This document shows positions 36,870 to 50,582 of a stretch of 64,000 bases of DNA, in pieces (positions within the stretch are counted from its first letter, which is position 1; each line of letters begins with the position of its first letter). The position numbers were made by a program, and so were the translations under genes. The stretch comes from Spirodela intermedia (taxonomy: Eukaryota; Streptophyta; Magnoliopsida; Alismatales; Araceae), in NCBI GenBank assembly GCA_902729315.2, contig LR746264.1, positions 994,501-1,058,500 of the forward strand, in the 5' to 3' direction. The notes beneath the pieces are model-generated. The model did no database searches. It was not told the DNA's origin and saw only the letters and a list, made by a program, of their open reading frames with translations.

Positions 36870-37960
36870 AGGTGGTGCTTCTTTTATGAAGTTGCTCACT
36901 GAATGAGAGATTATTTTTGACACACATTTAAAAAGGAAGGCAAGCATGCAATGTGCTTTGGCCACATAAGTGGTGCTAGCAATTGCAACTAGTGTTCATA
37001 TGGTCCTCTTGTTACAACAGCTATGTACATTGCAACAATGCAAGGTGTCAAGGACCACATACAATCGGCAACTCATACTGTGGAGCTCACTATCAAAGGT
37101 AAGCCCACCTACAACATTATATGTAGTGGAGAAATCAACAACTTTGTATTTAGTTGGGCTTATGTTATGAAGAGATGGCCATATCAACTTGAAGGCACAT
37201 ATTTTAATTAGTGCAGCACATGGGACCCTACAACCTAAAGTATGAAGGCCCAAGTGGACTTTATGGCTTTATCAATAGATTATTTCAAAGTCATCTATAG
37301 ATGAAAATATTTTTTTGTTGGGCACATGTGAACATCTTGCACCCTTGAGACACCATCATTACAAGTAGTTAAGAATGAAGAGGACATCAAGAATGTAATG
37401 TTGAAGTTATCATTTGCTCTGAAATTGTAGGACAAATTAAGGTGTGGGAAAGAAGATTATCTTATCACCCTTTGGGATTGAAACAATGAGTTCTCAATTG
37501 TGCAGCATGGTAATATTGTATGTGAGCGAGCATGTGTGCACCAAAAAAGGCACCACATGGACATAGCATTGACAGTCCACGACATGTGTGGGTGGGTGCA
37601 TATGTAATAGCCATGTGTGTGGCAATGAAAGTTGATGCAAGGAGACAACTCATGTTAGGAGTTGGTCAACTTTTGGAGGAATTCCATGACATCTTGCCAA
37701 AGTCTCTTCTAACACAACTACCACCTCATTATAAGGAAGATCATGAGATTAAACTTGTGCATAGTGTGTGCCCACTAACTCCGTAAAAAGTGGCACTTGC
37801 ATACCTCTAGGAGTTATGTTGATAACTTGAGGAGCTGCTAGAGGTTGGGGGGGTTAATTTAACCCTCTAAAACTCTTCATAGAGTCCTTTGTTTTTTCCT
37901 AGAAGATGAATTATAGATTGATGAGGCTGTGTGGACTAACTTGTACTCAACATGGTGATT
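36870..37960 (+). mobile_element. Decayed Ty3/gypsy-type retrotransposon fragment (protease to start of reverse transcriptase)
   Basis: Translation in shifting plus frames gives pol-like text in the right order. About 37040-37160 reads like the aspartic-protease region (VELTIKGKPTYN, then CSGEINNFVF where a DTGATHNF-type active site would be, so inactive). About 37660-37770 reads LLEEFHDILPKSL, then LPPHYKEDHEIKLV, the conserved linker before reverse transcriptase. A few codons on, LEELLE...GGV corresponds to the LKELLDAG-type segment. Stop codons and frameshifts interrupt every block. No intact LTRs, primer-binding site or integrase were recognised, so element limits are uncertain. This is an old relic with no coding capacity. 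Confidence 0.65.
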
Positions 37961-39263
37961 GTAAATAACAAATACCTAGTGCCTAACATAGAAGAATAAT
38001 TTGACTACATAAGATCGTCATGTTACTTCTCCATGAAAAACTTTAAGAGTATTCATTAATTAAGTCCACATCATATAAGGAGATGAGTAAAAGACTATGC
38101 GCATGATTTTTTATAGCTCCACAAGTTCACAATACTATCCTTCTACTTCACCAGCACAATAGTAATATCTACACTTATGAATATAATACTCATGTGACTT
38201 CATCAATTACTTCATCAGAGTGTATCTAGACATTATCTTGGTGTATAATTGAAGTTTGAAAAAACATGTGTATAATTGAGGGGTAATCAATTACTTCTCA
38301 ACCCTACGAAATATTACTTGCAATAGAGGAGATCTCATTCGTCAATCATGTTCTTAGAAAGTATGGGGTATAGATAGATCAAGTGAAGTTTTGCACCACC
38401 AATAACTGGCCAATGATCATCTGAGTGCTGGAGATAAAGTCATTTCCTAACATAGTATTTTTTATATGAGGCACATGACGTACCTTATATATGGCACCTT
38501 AGATAGGAACACACATGCATTGTTGTTCAACATCTGATACTTGCTTAAGATGGGGATTATGATAGAAGTTTAGGTAGCCTACTAATATGACAAGACAAAG
38601 CATCTAAGACAATAGGTATACTAGAGCCATTATTAATTCTAAGATGTTGTGAAAGTTTATCTCAATAAACTTCAACACAACCCTGCTTAGAATTACAAGT
38701 CATGAAATGATCTTTGTTGATGACAATTAGTTCTCTAAATATGTCGTGTTTGTGTCAACCTGCATCGATAGCAACATGAAAAAGGTGACGCTACTTTTCA
38801 TGACACATATTATCAGATTATGAAGATCATTGCCGGACATCATTAATAATCATGACATTTGTTTCACAAGATGATTCAAAATAACTTAATCAAGATAGAT
38901 GAGTAAGTTATGTTCTCCACCAACTTCTAGTCATAGACAGATGGATAGATAGAGTATACAAATCGAATATTTGAAGAGCACCTCTGTCACTACATATCAA
39001 CAGGTGGCCGGCCTTCGATTCAGCCATGGGTAACTCTGCTCTTAAGCTCATAATATGAAGGGCTTATTTCTTTACTTGTAACTTAGTTGAGATGTTGATA
39101 TAAATGAACTAGGTAGAGAACAGGAAAGTAAGAATGGGTAATATCTAGTTTCCTGATTTGGGTGCCATTTGGCATTCATGAGACTATAGACATTGGGCAG
39201 CAAGCTGGTTGACCTCTATGGTGGTAGGGTTGAAGCCTGCCTGTTTATTCGAATAGCAACCCA

Positions 39264-39290
39264 ATCTCTCTCTCTCTCTCTCTCTCTCTG
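39264..39290. repeat. (CT)n microsatellite
   Basis: About 13 CT dinucleotides in the TE-derived spacer. Confidence 0.93.
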
Positions 39291-40396
39291 GTTCGCACCC
39301 AAACATGAATTTGGGATGAATTGCTGAGAAAATCATCCACCAGTTCCTCTCCCCACCTTTTTCCAAAAGCAAATGGAGGAATTTGGCCTTATATATTTTT
39401 CCAGATTAGGAAAAGAACATTGAGAAAAAAATACATGAAGATATGTACGGGGGAGGAGTTTACCTAGGTGTGTGAGTGGGGAGCCACTAGGACCTCCGAT
39501 GTGTCACTATAATCTCTCTCTTCAATTGACGGATTACATCAGCATCATCTGTCCAGAGTGAGGGAATCAAGATAATGGATGAACTCCTTTGTGGGGCCCG
39601 GCGGTGATGAGAGGCCAGCAAATGCGATAAGTCCACCGTTATTGGGTGAGGAGGCTGTCAAGGAGAGGACCCTCCAGATGCTGCGCATGCCTGCCAACAT
39701 TTCTTGGCTCTCTATGCGGAGCTCTGCAGAGCGACATGTGTAGACAGTGAGAATAATCCCACATCGAATAAAATAATTGGCACCAAGATACAACCCACAG
39801 GCTATGGATGCATACAGAGTGATACCAGGAGAAGGCGATTAGGACTACCATTCCAGCCGGGTAGAAGAAGCCAGCAGTAATATGTGGTGTGGTAGAGGCT
39901 CAAAAATGGGAAGAATGAGGGTCAAAAGGCCCAAGATGAAGGTAGTGAGCCGAATGCTGAGAATGGGTAGTGAGAGAAGGATGAGAGAAAGACTGGTTGC
40001 TGGGTCAAAAGGCCCAACGGTTGTGTAGTTTCAGAGGAGAGATGAAGGAAAGATGCAAGAAACCGATGTGAACCTTGATTGAAGTTATTATCGAGTAACT
40101 TTAGAACCTCTATTTAACAGAGGAAGAACAAGTGTAAAAAATGGAAGGATGCACAAACCCAGTATGAAACATGATTGATAATTATTGGGTAACTTTAGAT
40201 TACTGGTAAGGGAAGGACCACAAAATAAGAAGAGTGATAGAACCCTGGTTGATTTAATTATTGCATGATCTTAGAACTATGATAAGGAGAGAACGAGTAT
40301 ATAATTCAAAGAACCTTGATCGATCTAATTATCTAATAATTTCAGACCACTAATAGAGAGGGAATGAGTTTAAAATTAAAAAATTGCATGTGGAGT

Positions 40397-43300
40397 TTAG
40401 CAGTGACGAGACCTTACACTGGCCGGTTGGAGCTCTACTGTCGCTGAAGCCTCTGTTTCCTAAAATTACAAATAATTCCACTGTCATGATTTATATCTGG
40501 GTCAGACAGAAATTAAGAGATTTTATGTTTTAATCACCTCAGCCAACAGGTCTTTCCTGGTTATCAGACCAACAACATGAGGAGCGCGAGGGACAACGAA
40601 TATATGCCTGAGACCCAGTTGTCGGAACAGATTATACACCTGAAATATACATTTAAGTGCTATTATAGGAGATAAAAAATCGAGAAAAATAATTTCCTCT
40701 GAGAAAAAGATCACCTTTGCCAAGGACATGTCCTCTGGAACCACATAAGGAGAAGGGTTGAGAAAGGGCGCGAGATCTATGTACATCTCCAGGTCGTCTT
40801 CACTTAGATGGATATCCTCTATGGACAGCCCTTTGCTCGAGACAGGTTTCACAAAGTCGCTAAATTTGTGCCTAAATAGAAAAGAGTCAATCAACTAGTG
40901 GCCTAAAAAATAGCCAAATTAGTGAATCGAAGATCAAGAAGAGGCGCCAACCAACCTGACGGAGACAGGTCCAGTCTTCAAATTGGATGGGTAAGGGCTG
41001 CTCTGGAAATCTGCCTTAGACTGTAGAAGCACCAACAGGTGACTGAGCTAGACAGAAAACCCACAGGTCTCCGATTTTAGTGTGATGTCCAGCCTTATCA
41101 CTTCCACATTCATTAAGGAAATAACTAAAATAACTCAATAGAAGGAAAACACGTAGATGGGTTGCACCTTCTAAGTATGAGCCCAATAACGAGGGACTCC
41201 CCATTTCTTCCATGATCGACCACCTGAGTCGAGGAGGAGGGAAATTCCTTTAGGCAACATGAGGGAACTAAAGGAAGCTGAAGAGGGGGTTACGATTTAC
41301 TCACAGGGAAGCCATTGTGCTTGTGGCTACGTAGAACAGAGACCACGTCTGAAACTCTTACAATGCGGGTGAAGGAGACAACCTTGTGGATATAATAGGA
41401 AAGTCATTACTAAGGAAGCCTTGGGATATTTTCTGATAACACCAAAAAGGAGAGAAAATAAGAAAAAAAACGTACCTTCTGGTTCTTGCAGGCTTCCTTT
41501 GCTGTTACATGTCGCATGTACTGCTTTGGTCTAGATTCTAGTAAAGGGATGCCCCTCAGACGTGCTTGTACTTCATACAAGCCTTCGTTGAAAACATCAC
41601 CAACAGCCTGCAGTGAAAGTACTGTATAAGAAGTGTGCAGATAATATCTCTAATAGTTTTAAAATGAGTTATTTACCTTAGATATAAGAAGGACAAGCAT
41701 GATGAGCGGTAGAAGCTTTAAGTTGTTTGTGATTTCGACCATAATGACACAGAGGGACACGGTCATTCTCATAGAACCACCAAGGAAAGATGCAGCACCA
41801 AGCAAAGCATACCTGTTGCCAGATATATAATCTTTGAGTAAGATATTCGCCATGATTGGCACATTAATTTAAATTTGAAAAGGAAGAAATATAAAGAAGA
41901 CGAAAGTTGTCACAGAATAATTTTTATATGCTATGTTTAAAGAAAAGTCAACTACTATGAATAAAATCTGCATGATGTAATAAGTTGCAAGTTCTACAAC
42001 AACTGAGCCGTAGATTATAACATCTGCGTGAAGCATAATTTTCGTTAACAAGAAGATGCTGTGTCTTCTAAATGGATAAGTATTCATTCATCACAACCCA
42101 ACACCTGAAGTTTGGATAATCAACTGGAACTCAGGTTGCGACTTGGAAATGCGCCTGTCGAACTCATATGAATTTCAGATGATTGTAAATAAGGGCCTTA
42201 TCTGCCAAACTCTAAATTCCAATGTATGTACCTTGGCCTTATCTCTAGCAAGGAACGAGTTCAAAGTGTCTCAGTTTGAATCCCTATCCTGCCGAATGTA
42301 CGCTACAATGTCCCAAGTGAAGTGTAGGCAAAGAGACTCAAAGGCCATCATAGGTAAATTAATTTATAATAACTAATCAACTTTCATGGAAAAGAAGGGT
42401 AGGTTCATGATAGTTTGCTATCAAGCTACCAAATAATTTTTTTTCCAGACGACTAGAGGAAAATCAGGTTCCGGTGAGTAATAAAGATTTTTGAGAAAAC
42501 ATGCGAGAATTAGCAATGGTTTTATCCTAACAGAAAGCATGATGAGCATATTCAAAGCTGGTAATGATTGTTGCAATAACTGATGAAGCAGAGAAGAGTA
42601 AAGTCAGGATAAATATTTGAGAAAAATTTCCAGAAATTCTGTGCACAATTGAGGGAAACAAAATAGATGGAGTATATTTATCGACCTTGAGATGCATGAA
42701 AACATGTATATACTTTGTATTTCAGCATGCATTAAGTTAACTTCTGAGAATGGGCTTCCCTAACCAGTCTTCCTTGGGGGAAAATATTAAGCCAATGTGC
42801 AACTCCACAAGGAACTCCTTTACCCCCAGACCAAAGATTTTAATGTGAGGGGCCCACAACCATATCGATTTACAAATATCCGAGCTTGTGGCATGACTTG
42901 ATTGGGTCAGTATCTTCCTCCATGAAAGGTTGCTTTAGGATCCCACCAAAGCATGCTTTCAACTCTATGTATTTCACGGAAACCTAAATAACTACAGCAG
43001 GTTGGGGTGGCTTTCTGAGGCCTTAAGAGAATTCGTAGAGGAATTGTCTCGGCCAACAATTGGAACCTGAGACAACTTAGGGCTGTTATGTCCTTTCCAT
43101 TTTACAGGACAACCACTCAAGAGACATGTTTCTGATGGAAAGAGCAGGGACTTCCGAAAGGCGAGGAGGAAATAAAGACTTGGAAAGGAAAGCATAAAGA
43201 GACTGATGTGATTACTGAACTGCCTCGCATAATCAATCTGGTCCAATGATTCCAGTAACGTTTGACATGTGTAGCGATAGTTGTGCCATACCTGGTGTAC

Positions 43301-45457
43301 TAAAATGCAAAATCCGTGCCAATAACACATATGACTGAGATTTTAACACTACCAAATATGAACTGAAAAATAAAATGGTAGTATTTCATTTATGTATTGG
43401 AAGGGTAAAGAGACTCACGTTCCCTCTTCGACATTAAGCTTCTTGTAAAGTTTAACCACTAACATTCCAACTAGTCTCCCATATGTTGATCCGATCATTA
43501 TTCCAGGAATAAACTGGCCTGCTGGAACAGCAGTTCCAAATGTCACAACTGCCAAGGAGTAAAATATGACCTGTAGGCATAAATGTTTTTCAAATAAATT
43601 AATTTTCTGATGAGGGAAGTTTATTCAGATAAACTGAAGAAATCTGAATTCAAAATGCGTCAGTATCATAAAGAACATCCTTTCACAGTCAAATTATAAA
43701 TCATAGCACGAATAATATGGTAACCCCAACTACAATGTCCAATACGCAATGGTTCCTTAACTACAGCAGATAACCTTTGGTGCAGGCTTATAAGCCAGTT
43801 TTGAACAAGGATGAAAGATGGATTTGTACTAAAAAAAATTCATTTATAGTCAAAATCATACAAAAAAAACTACATCCATGTCTCATTCCTGGAATAAATA
43901 AGATATCTACGATGTCTTATAAAAGGCTGACAATAAGATGGCCTTAGCCAAAGAAAAAATGTATTCAGAAAACACATGATTCACAATTAAAATGATCATA
44001 CAAAGGACAACCTGCTTACATACTATATTACACATATGATATGAATTTCTGAGTGAATAAGGGACAGCTTCTACAGTCGTATGTTGATCCTTTTTCTAGG
44101 TTTGATAACATGTAATGTCTGAACAAAAAGTCAAAACATACTGAAGCTGTTTGCCTTCCAAATTTGCGGAAGATTTTGTCCCTGGGATTATCCAGCAAAA
44201 TGAATAATGCCCACAGCAAAACACCACCTGAGAGATTTTTGCACGTAACAAACATGCATGGTACGTATTTTGCATTTATTTGCAGACGCTACAATGGAAC
44301 AATCTATGGAACACAAAAAAAAAGTAAGAAACCTATTTTATAATGGCGACCATTAACATCTGTCTTTATTCAGCACACATCTCAGAATTAAATGGTTGAA
44401 AAATATGAGAATATGGCGAATACAAAAACTACACGTATTACAATAAAAGAGACTGCTTTTGCACCCAGTGCAAGAAGACAAGTATTAGTAGATGTGAATG
44501 ACATTTCTGTTGACATGCTATCTTTATTAATAACAAAAGAATACCCAACTTCACGCATTCAATCCGAGTAGAAAAATAAAAAGAAAACATGATATTATAC
44601 CAAAAATGTCAGAAGACTTTGAGCACTGTACTCGTGAAAAGTTTTTGCACTAAATAAATTGCGTATTGCATCATCCTGAAAAATGAAATATATTATAGTC
44701 AAATAATTTAGAAAGAAGTCACCATTTCAACAAAAAGAAATAAAAAAATCTTTTGCCAAAGGCTTTCAAACCTGGGTATTGAAGAAGATGGTCGCTAGAT
44801 CATTATATTCCTTTCCATTTGAGCAGTAGAACTGCATCTCAATATTAGTAGATCAGAATGATATATAAAAGCAATTAAATAATAAAGAAACAACAAACAG
44901 AGCGGTTTCCAAAAATCGATTAGTCTTCAGAAAAATAGCATCTATCCTTCTTAGAAATTGTTAGTCAGTGGGCAATCAAACTATACAAACTGGAAATTAG
45001 TAGAGTAGATCAACCTCTATAACCAAAAGTTTACTTTTGTAATAGCTAATATTAAACTATTCTGACATTTCAGATTCATAACTTACATCAACATAGTTTC
45101 CGTCTATTCCAGGTGCATTTGGACATTCAATGTTGGAATTAGCTCCGGAAGTAGGACAGGGGCTGCATTTTCTCAGAAGTGGCAAGCCGAATGAAAGAAC
45201 AGATGTTATCAAAGATACAAGGCACACCTCAATAATCTGCGGCAGAATGACATTTATATATGTATCAGATGCAAAATATACAAAATATAGGGTACGCATG
45301 AACCTGTTATTTAAAATTTAGAGAAAAAGCAATGTCATTCATCACAAACCTTCACTCTGTTTCCCTTCTTATGCAAATAATTTCTACGCCACGAAGTAAG
45401 AAAAAGAGTAAGCTGATTGAATAAAGCTCCTGAAAACAAACGTCAAGGTCATTGGTA

Positions 45458-45492
<35 letters not shown>

Positions 45493-48400
45493 TATTATTA
45501 TTATTATTATTATAATAATAAAGCAGTCCAGACGACAGAAAAAGAATACAAAGCACCAACCAAGAAGACCACCAATAACGCCAATTATTGCCATGGGGAA
45601 CAATTCCTGGAAGGAATAATCCTCTTGACCACTGCATGAAAAAGTACTGATCAGAGAATTGCCCAGATGATGTGCAAGTACCGTTAAATAAAGGGCAGAA
45701 GTGCAACCCAGATATGTCCCAGATGATGAAGCCACCAGAGCCAAAATGCCCACAGTTCCCATTCTTACACCATCCCATGGCAGAACGAACCACGACAGCC
45801 ACAATAGCAGATGTAAAGAAGACACGCCACATAAGTTGGCTCCTCCACCTTCAAATGTAAAATTTTGAAGAAACTTCAAAAATCGCAGTAAAAACATTCA
45901 CACATGTAAGACTAATGTTAGCCATAGAGCCCAAATAAAATATTGCATTTCACAAATTTCCCGCATCAGTTTCACATCCTAGCAAGACAGTATTGATTCG
46001 AAAGCCTCAAATAATGCAGAGGCAAGCAATAGGATTGTCTATATTTGCCTTCCATCTGTATTTGATAAGTACGTTTTTAAGGCTTCATAATTAAGCTTTT
46101 AACAAAGATTATGCCAATATAATTGTAGGAGAAATGCAATTCAATAGAGACATTAGGTTCTTTTGTAGGTAAAATAAAAATAGTTAAGAAATGAGAGAAG
46201 CTCAGCAAGAAGGCAACTACCTTCAAGGGATATATGCCGAAAGAAATGATCATTTGGGATGATAAATAAAGACAAAGGGCTATAAATAAATTCAAATGGC
46301 TCACATGAAGTGCCTCTGTTCAGGATAACATCTGAATGCACAATGAAAAATACTAGCTAAAAGCCTATTTATGCGGCACAAACCTTCAACAAAGTGAAAA
46401 GAGATTTGGTCAGCATAAATCGGTTATCTATAATGGCTATTATCTAGTAAATGCCCACGTGACTCATCTCATATAAAAAAATTAACAGTCAAAAGTTTTC
46501 CATTCACTTCCAACTAGATTTTGCAATCATTCTTCCTATTTTCTAAGCACGAGTAAAACAAAATCTATGGACACCCTGCAGTACAGGTGAAGGCATAAAT
46601 TGACTACAGATAGAATTATGGTGCACATAGCTAGAATCGAAAATTCAATAACTATTCTGTCATAGACATAAAACAATTAATGTTCTCACATGATGTTTAA
46701 GATGATATTTTAATGATACAGAACATATTTACCATGATGTGACTTCTTCCAAGGCAAATAGTACGCCCCCAACTGGAGCTCTGAAAGCAGCAGCAACCCC
46801 AGCCGCACATCCACAGGTTACCTTTACAATTTTTTTTAAAAAGTCCGGAGAGATTTTGGTTTGAATCATTGCACACAAAAACGAGATTTAGAAGTAGCTA
46901 CACTGGAATTCAGAAGCAAAAAAAGAAATCACAATGACAAGGAGTGCATATCGAACTACAATATGGGGGCGATCAATGAATAAGGACCACAACCCATTCC
47001 AAATGGAAAACTATTATGGTCCCCTATCCATATCATTCCTGCACGTTAGCAGGTTCCCAAAATCTTCATAGATGTAGCTTAAAGAAAAGAAAGATACGAT
47101 GCCAGAGTTCTATAAAAAAATTCATAGTCAAGGTCGACTTGAATTTGGATAACATTTTATGACAATGGCCTAGAGCACTGGTTCTCCATGTCTTAATATC
47201 TTCTTCCAGCAGAATAAAAACGCTCTATAGTCATTTATGAAATAGGGCCGCACGAAAAGGGGAGAAAATGCCAGAGTTCTACAATGGTTTTGCAATGATC
47301 TGCATTTTTGAATTGGAGGATGTTGCCAAAGTATCTCAAAAGATCAAAGTTCTTTAAAAGAAATCACATCTGTAAGTCTAGCAATAAATAAGTTAAATTA
47401 TTGCTTTTTAGTTATTATGACTGTAAAAGCAGAAACACGCACTAACTGAAAACTCAGCCGCAACATAAAAGGATATAGCAACTCACAAGGTCCCGTCGAT
47501 CTCGATCGCTTTGGAATATGGGCAACCATCTTGAGCTTAAGTGATATTTTGTAGATCCACCCTGAACAAATCAAAATCAATAGAGAGTTACATGAAACAA
47601 TGGAATTTTTTTTATTGTAAATCATCATTTCATGAAATTCAGCAGTGTTTTCGGAGTAAAAAAAAGAAGAAGAATGACAAGAATAAATTCTAGAAGAATC
47701 ATCATGAATATAATTGTGATATTTCATAACAATGGAATAAGACTATTAGCTGTGCTTGCATCCATAAATGAATGCATGCTCAAACAGGAAAAAACAGATA
47801 GCTAAAGAGAGAAACTTGGGAAAAGTTTATGTAAGGTAGAGAATAGCATCAGGATAGGGAAAATAATTCGTCACTCTAATAATTAAACTCAATCTGCCAT
47901 TAATAACTTCTCAAAAACATTCATAATATTTGCAATATATTCGTTCCTTCCAAACGAAGGAACTACTGGTCCGCAGAAAGGGTTTAATACCAGCTGAAGC
48001 CATATAACTGGAATTAGCTTTTAAGCGTACCTCTAGGTGAAATCCAAAACCAGGGTATTTAAGCCACTGAGAAAACCAGGTTGACTAAGGATCAAAATCC
48101 AAGTAGTGACAAATTCAAATCGAATTATACACTGTTATAACTTAGCTTCAATTTATGCGTATTTCTGAGAAAACATTTGCTTACCCAAATCTTCGAGGAC
48201 ATTTCAAACGAAAAACAACAGTACTTGGTCTTCCAAATGCACAAAAAGGTAACCAGACAGTCTAAATAGTTTTAGAACAGTACTTGCCTGTCCAAGTAGA
48301 GAAGCAATACAAGCACCAGTGTGCACTAGTGGGCCTTCTTTACCTAAAGCAAGTCCACCTCCCACTGAACCAATACTTCCAAATATCTGCAATCCGTGAG

Positions 48401-50582
48401 AAAGAAGAATTGAGTACAAGAAACTAGGAATACAAAATAAACGAGAGGCATAAGAAAAAAAAAAGAAGAATATTGACAAACCTTTCCAACCAAAGTTCTG
48501 AAAAGAAGGATTCCGTGGGCATCAACTCCTGCATATTTGGTTGATTATATAGCAATTTTCGGAAGAGATGAAAGTTCAATAGGTCAGACCAGTGAATACA
48601 TCAAAGGGCTTACCATTTAAGTAACCTTTTATTTCTGGGATACCAGATCCTGCTGCTGCAGGTGCAAACTGTGTGACAATAAACACAGAAGAAAGGACCA
48701 ATGCCAAGTTGAATAATATGTACACCAAGAAGCCCGCGAAATATGAGTGCTTTACTATGGAGAAAGTAACAGCGAATTTCCATCCAGAAAAGTTTTCAAC
48801 AGCTAGATTAATAAAGACCGCAGCTAATCCGGTGCCTGAAGAAACCATATACAAAATCATAAGTAAGGTGTCTTAAATTCAATTTATTGAGAAAGCATCA
48901 GAAAGGAATGAGATAAAATGACATTTGAAGAAAAGAGGAGATAATTTCAAAGATACAAAAAAGTGTGTCAAATTCAACTGCAAAAATATTGTTTCAGACC
49001 CAGCCAATATGAAAGAGTACAACAGGTTAATATGGGAATCTCAAGGAGAAAAGTGCATTATGCATAAAGATCCCGGGAAACGTGATTAAGTGAATATGGA
49101 CGCCAACATTTTTAATAAATATGGAGATCACATTTTTGACAAACGGTTTCTTGACACATATTTGAGGATCATTTTCACTCAATCCTTGCTGTGAAGGCAC
49201 GGGACATAAAAAATCTAAGAATGTGTTCGTTAACACCTGCATCACCACAAGATGATTACCTCGTGTTCAGTCATAACTGGTGTTTCTTTTTGCAAGGGGT
49301 TGAAAGGGACTAAGATTTATTTAATTGAACCATAAATAATCCACAACAACGAGGGGATAAAAAACACTCTTAAACACAACTATTCTCGCCCTGAGAAAAT
49401 AGAAAAGTAAAAATGGTCAAGTTGTAATTCTGATCTACCAAGGTGGTAGACCGTATGTCTCAGGTCCAGTAAGAAATTGATAAAAAGATATTCACTCAGA
49501 CGATCTCACATCTACCATATGATATCCATTAGTCTTTTAAGGAGTTAATCATTCTAGACAGAATAATAGGTCCAGTTTGGAACTACCTCCATTATCTGTA
49601 TTCATGCTATTCCCAGTAACTAACCCAGAAAACTGCTGGAATGATCATCTTCTGAGACTCATGATCTGAATTAGAATGTAATAATAAATATTTATTGAAA
49701 AAATTGAAATATATCATCCGAGAAGAGTCACATTGTTTCGAAACAGCTGGATCCAACAATTAAATGAATAAATCCTAAATTAACAAGAGAAAAAGCAAAT
49801 CATGTTAATTGCGAGCCACTCTTACTTATCCTATGAAAAGTAGTAATTTTGAAAAGAAAAAAAAATAAAATTCACAACACCTAAGAAGTTGAGCATTTTT
49901 GGGGTAAAATTCACCTTATTGTAGAGTTGGGCGAATGATTAAAGAACTGAATACACCCGCAGTTAACTTTATCTCACGGATAATGTTTAGAGACGTTAAC
50001 ATTCTACAAAAAACTGGACATCCGAAACAGAAGGGCTTTGTTTAAAGACTGGGGCAAGTAGATTAAGAAGTGCAGTTTAGGCAAACAATTTATGCAGAGT
50101 GAAGACATGGAAAGGGGTGAAAATCCCCACTGAAGCGCTCCAAAAAACGACGCCATTTATTGAGCTAAGCATAACGCAAAACTCATTTCAAAAGTAATCA
50201 GAAAAGTCGTCTTACCAACGCCAACAAGCAAAGAGAGTACCCATTTAAGCATCACGTAATATCCCACGTAGAGTTTCCCTCTCTGTGCCTATACGACTCC
50301 GGGATGAAACATAAACGTCAAAAGGGGAGAAGCAACCCGAAAAAGGTACCACCAATAGATAGTTATTAAAATAGCGTGAAATTTTGGCCCCAGGATCTCA
50401 CTGACCTGCTCTTCCCGGTAGGCAAAATTCTCAATAACCTCGTAATCGAGACTCTCCACACCAGTTCCGCTGATCCTAACGGAAGGCCCTTCTTCCTCCC
50501 CATCCAAATCCTCCGACGCCGGCAGCTGGGACCAGGCGACCCTCGCCGTCTCAATTCCATGCCGCAGGTGGTTGGACAGCAT
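40397..50582 (-). CDS. CLC-D: Voltage-gated chloride channel family protein CLC-d
   Basis: There are 22 minus-strand exons: 50582-50406, 50288-50216, 48835-48614, 48528-48482, 48386-48288, 47561-47487, 46821-46733, 45848-45708, 45631-45561, 45429-45350, 45236-45087, 44831-44772, 44675-44601, 43570-43419, 41812-41677, 41607-41476, 41382-41305, 41223-41168, 41042-40956, 40871-40715, 40639-40538, 40459-40397. Total 773 aa, in frame throughout; Arabidopsis CLC-d is about 792. The selectivity motif GSGIPE is at ~146-151. GKEGP with the gating glutamate is at 190. FALEEV (256-257) supplies the proton-pathway glutamate of H+-coupled exchangers. Two CBS domains lie at ~585-665 and ~690-753. CLC-d localises to the trans-Golgi network and supports its acidification (family knowledge). 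The Ser in GSGIPE, rather than Pro as in CLC-a, suggests chloride over nitrate. The intron after exon 5 has a GC donor. The tail after CBS2 is about 20 residues shorter than in Arabidopsis. Confidence 0.95.
45458..45524. repeat. (AAT)n-(ATT)n inverted trinucleotide repeat in CLC-d intron 9
   Basis: About ten AAT units are followed directly by about eight ATT units and then AAT again. The two arms are complementary, so the single strand or transcript could fold into an almost perfect AU hairpin. It lies between exons 9 and 10 (45561 and 45429), only about 30 bp from the exon 10 acceptor. Confidence 0.92.

Larger units (their letters stand above)
34374..40396. other. Spacer: VPS2.1 promoter, then TE-derived sequence to the 3' end of CLC-d
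   Basis: About 34374-34870 is the VPS2.1 upstream region, with a (GA)n tract at about 34562-34591 and TGGGCC/GGGCC motifs at 34770-34815. From about 34900 to 39100 the sequence is AT-rich, with repeated catgcatg/gtgatgg text and fragments of a decayed Ty3/gypsy element. (CT)n lies at 39264-39290. About 39540-39860 is GC-richer and carries cccacatcgaa at about 39761, another LTR-like mark. About 39870-40390 is featureless downstream flank of CLC-d. Confidence 0.55.

Noticed and set aside
44028-44255. 75-codon minus-strand ORF in CLC-d intron 13 ([18 protein letters not shown])
   Set aside because: Does not match the CLC sequence needed at that point, which continues correctly in 43570-43419; treated as a chance intronic ORF.
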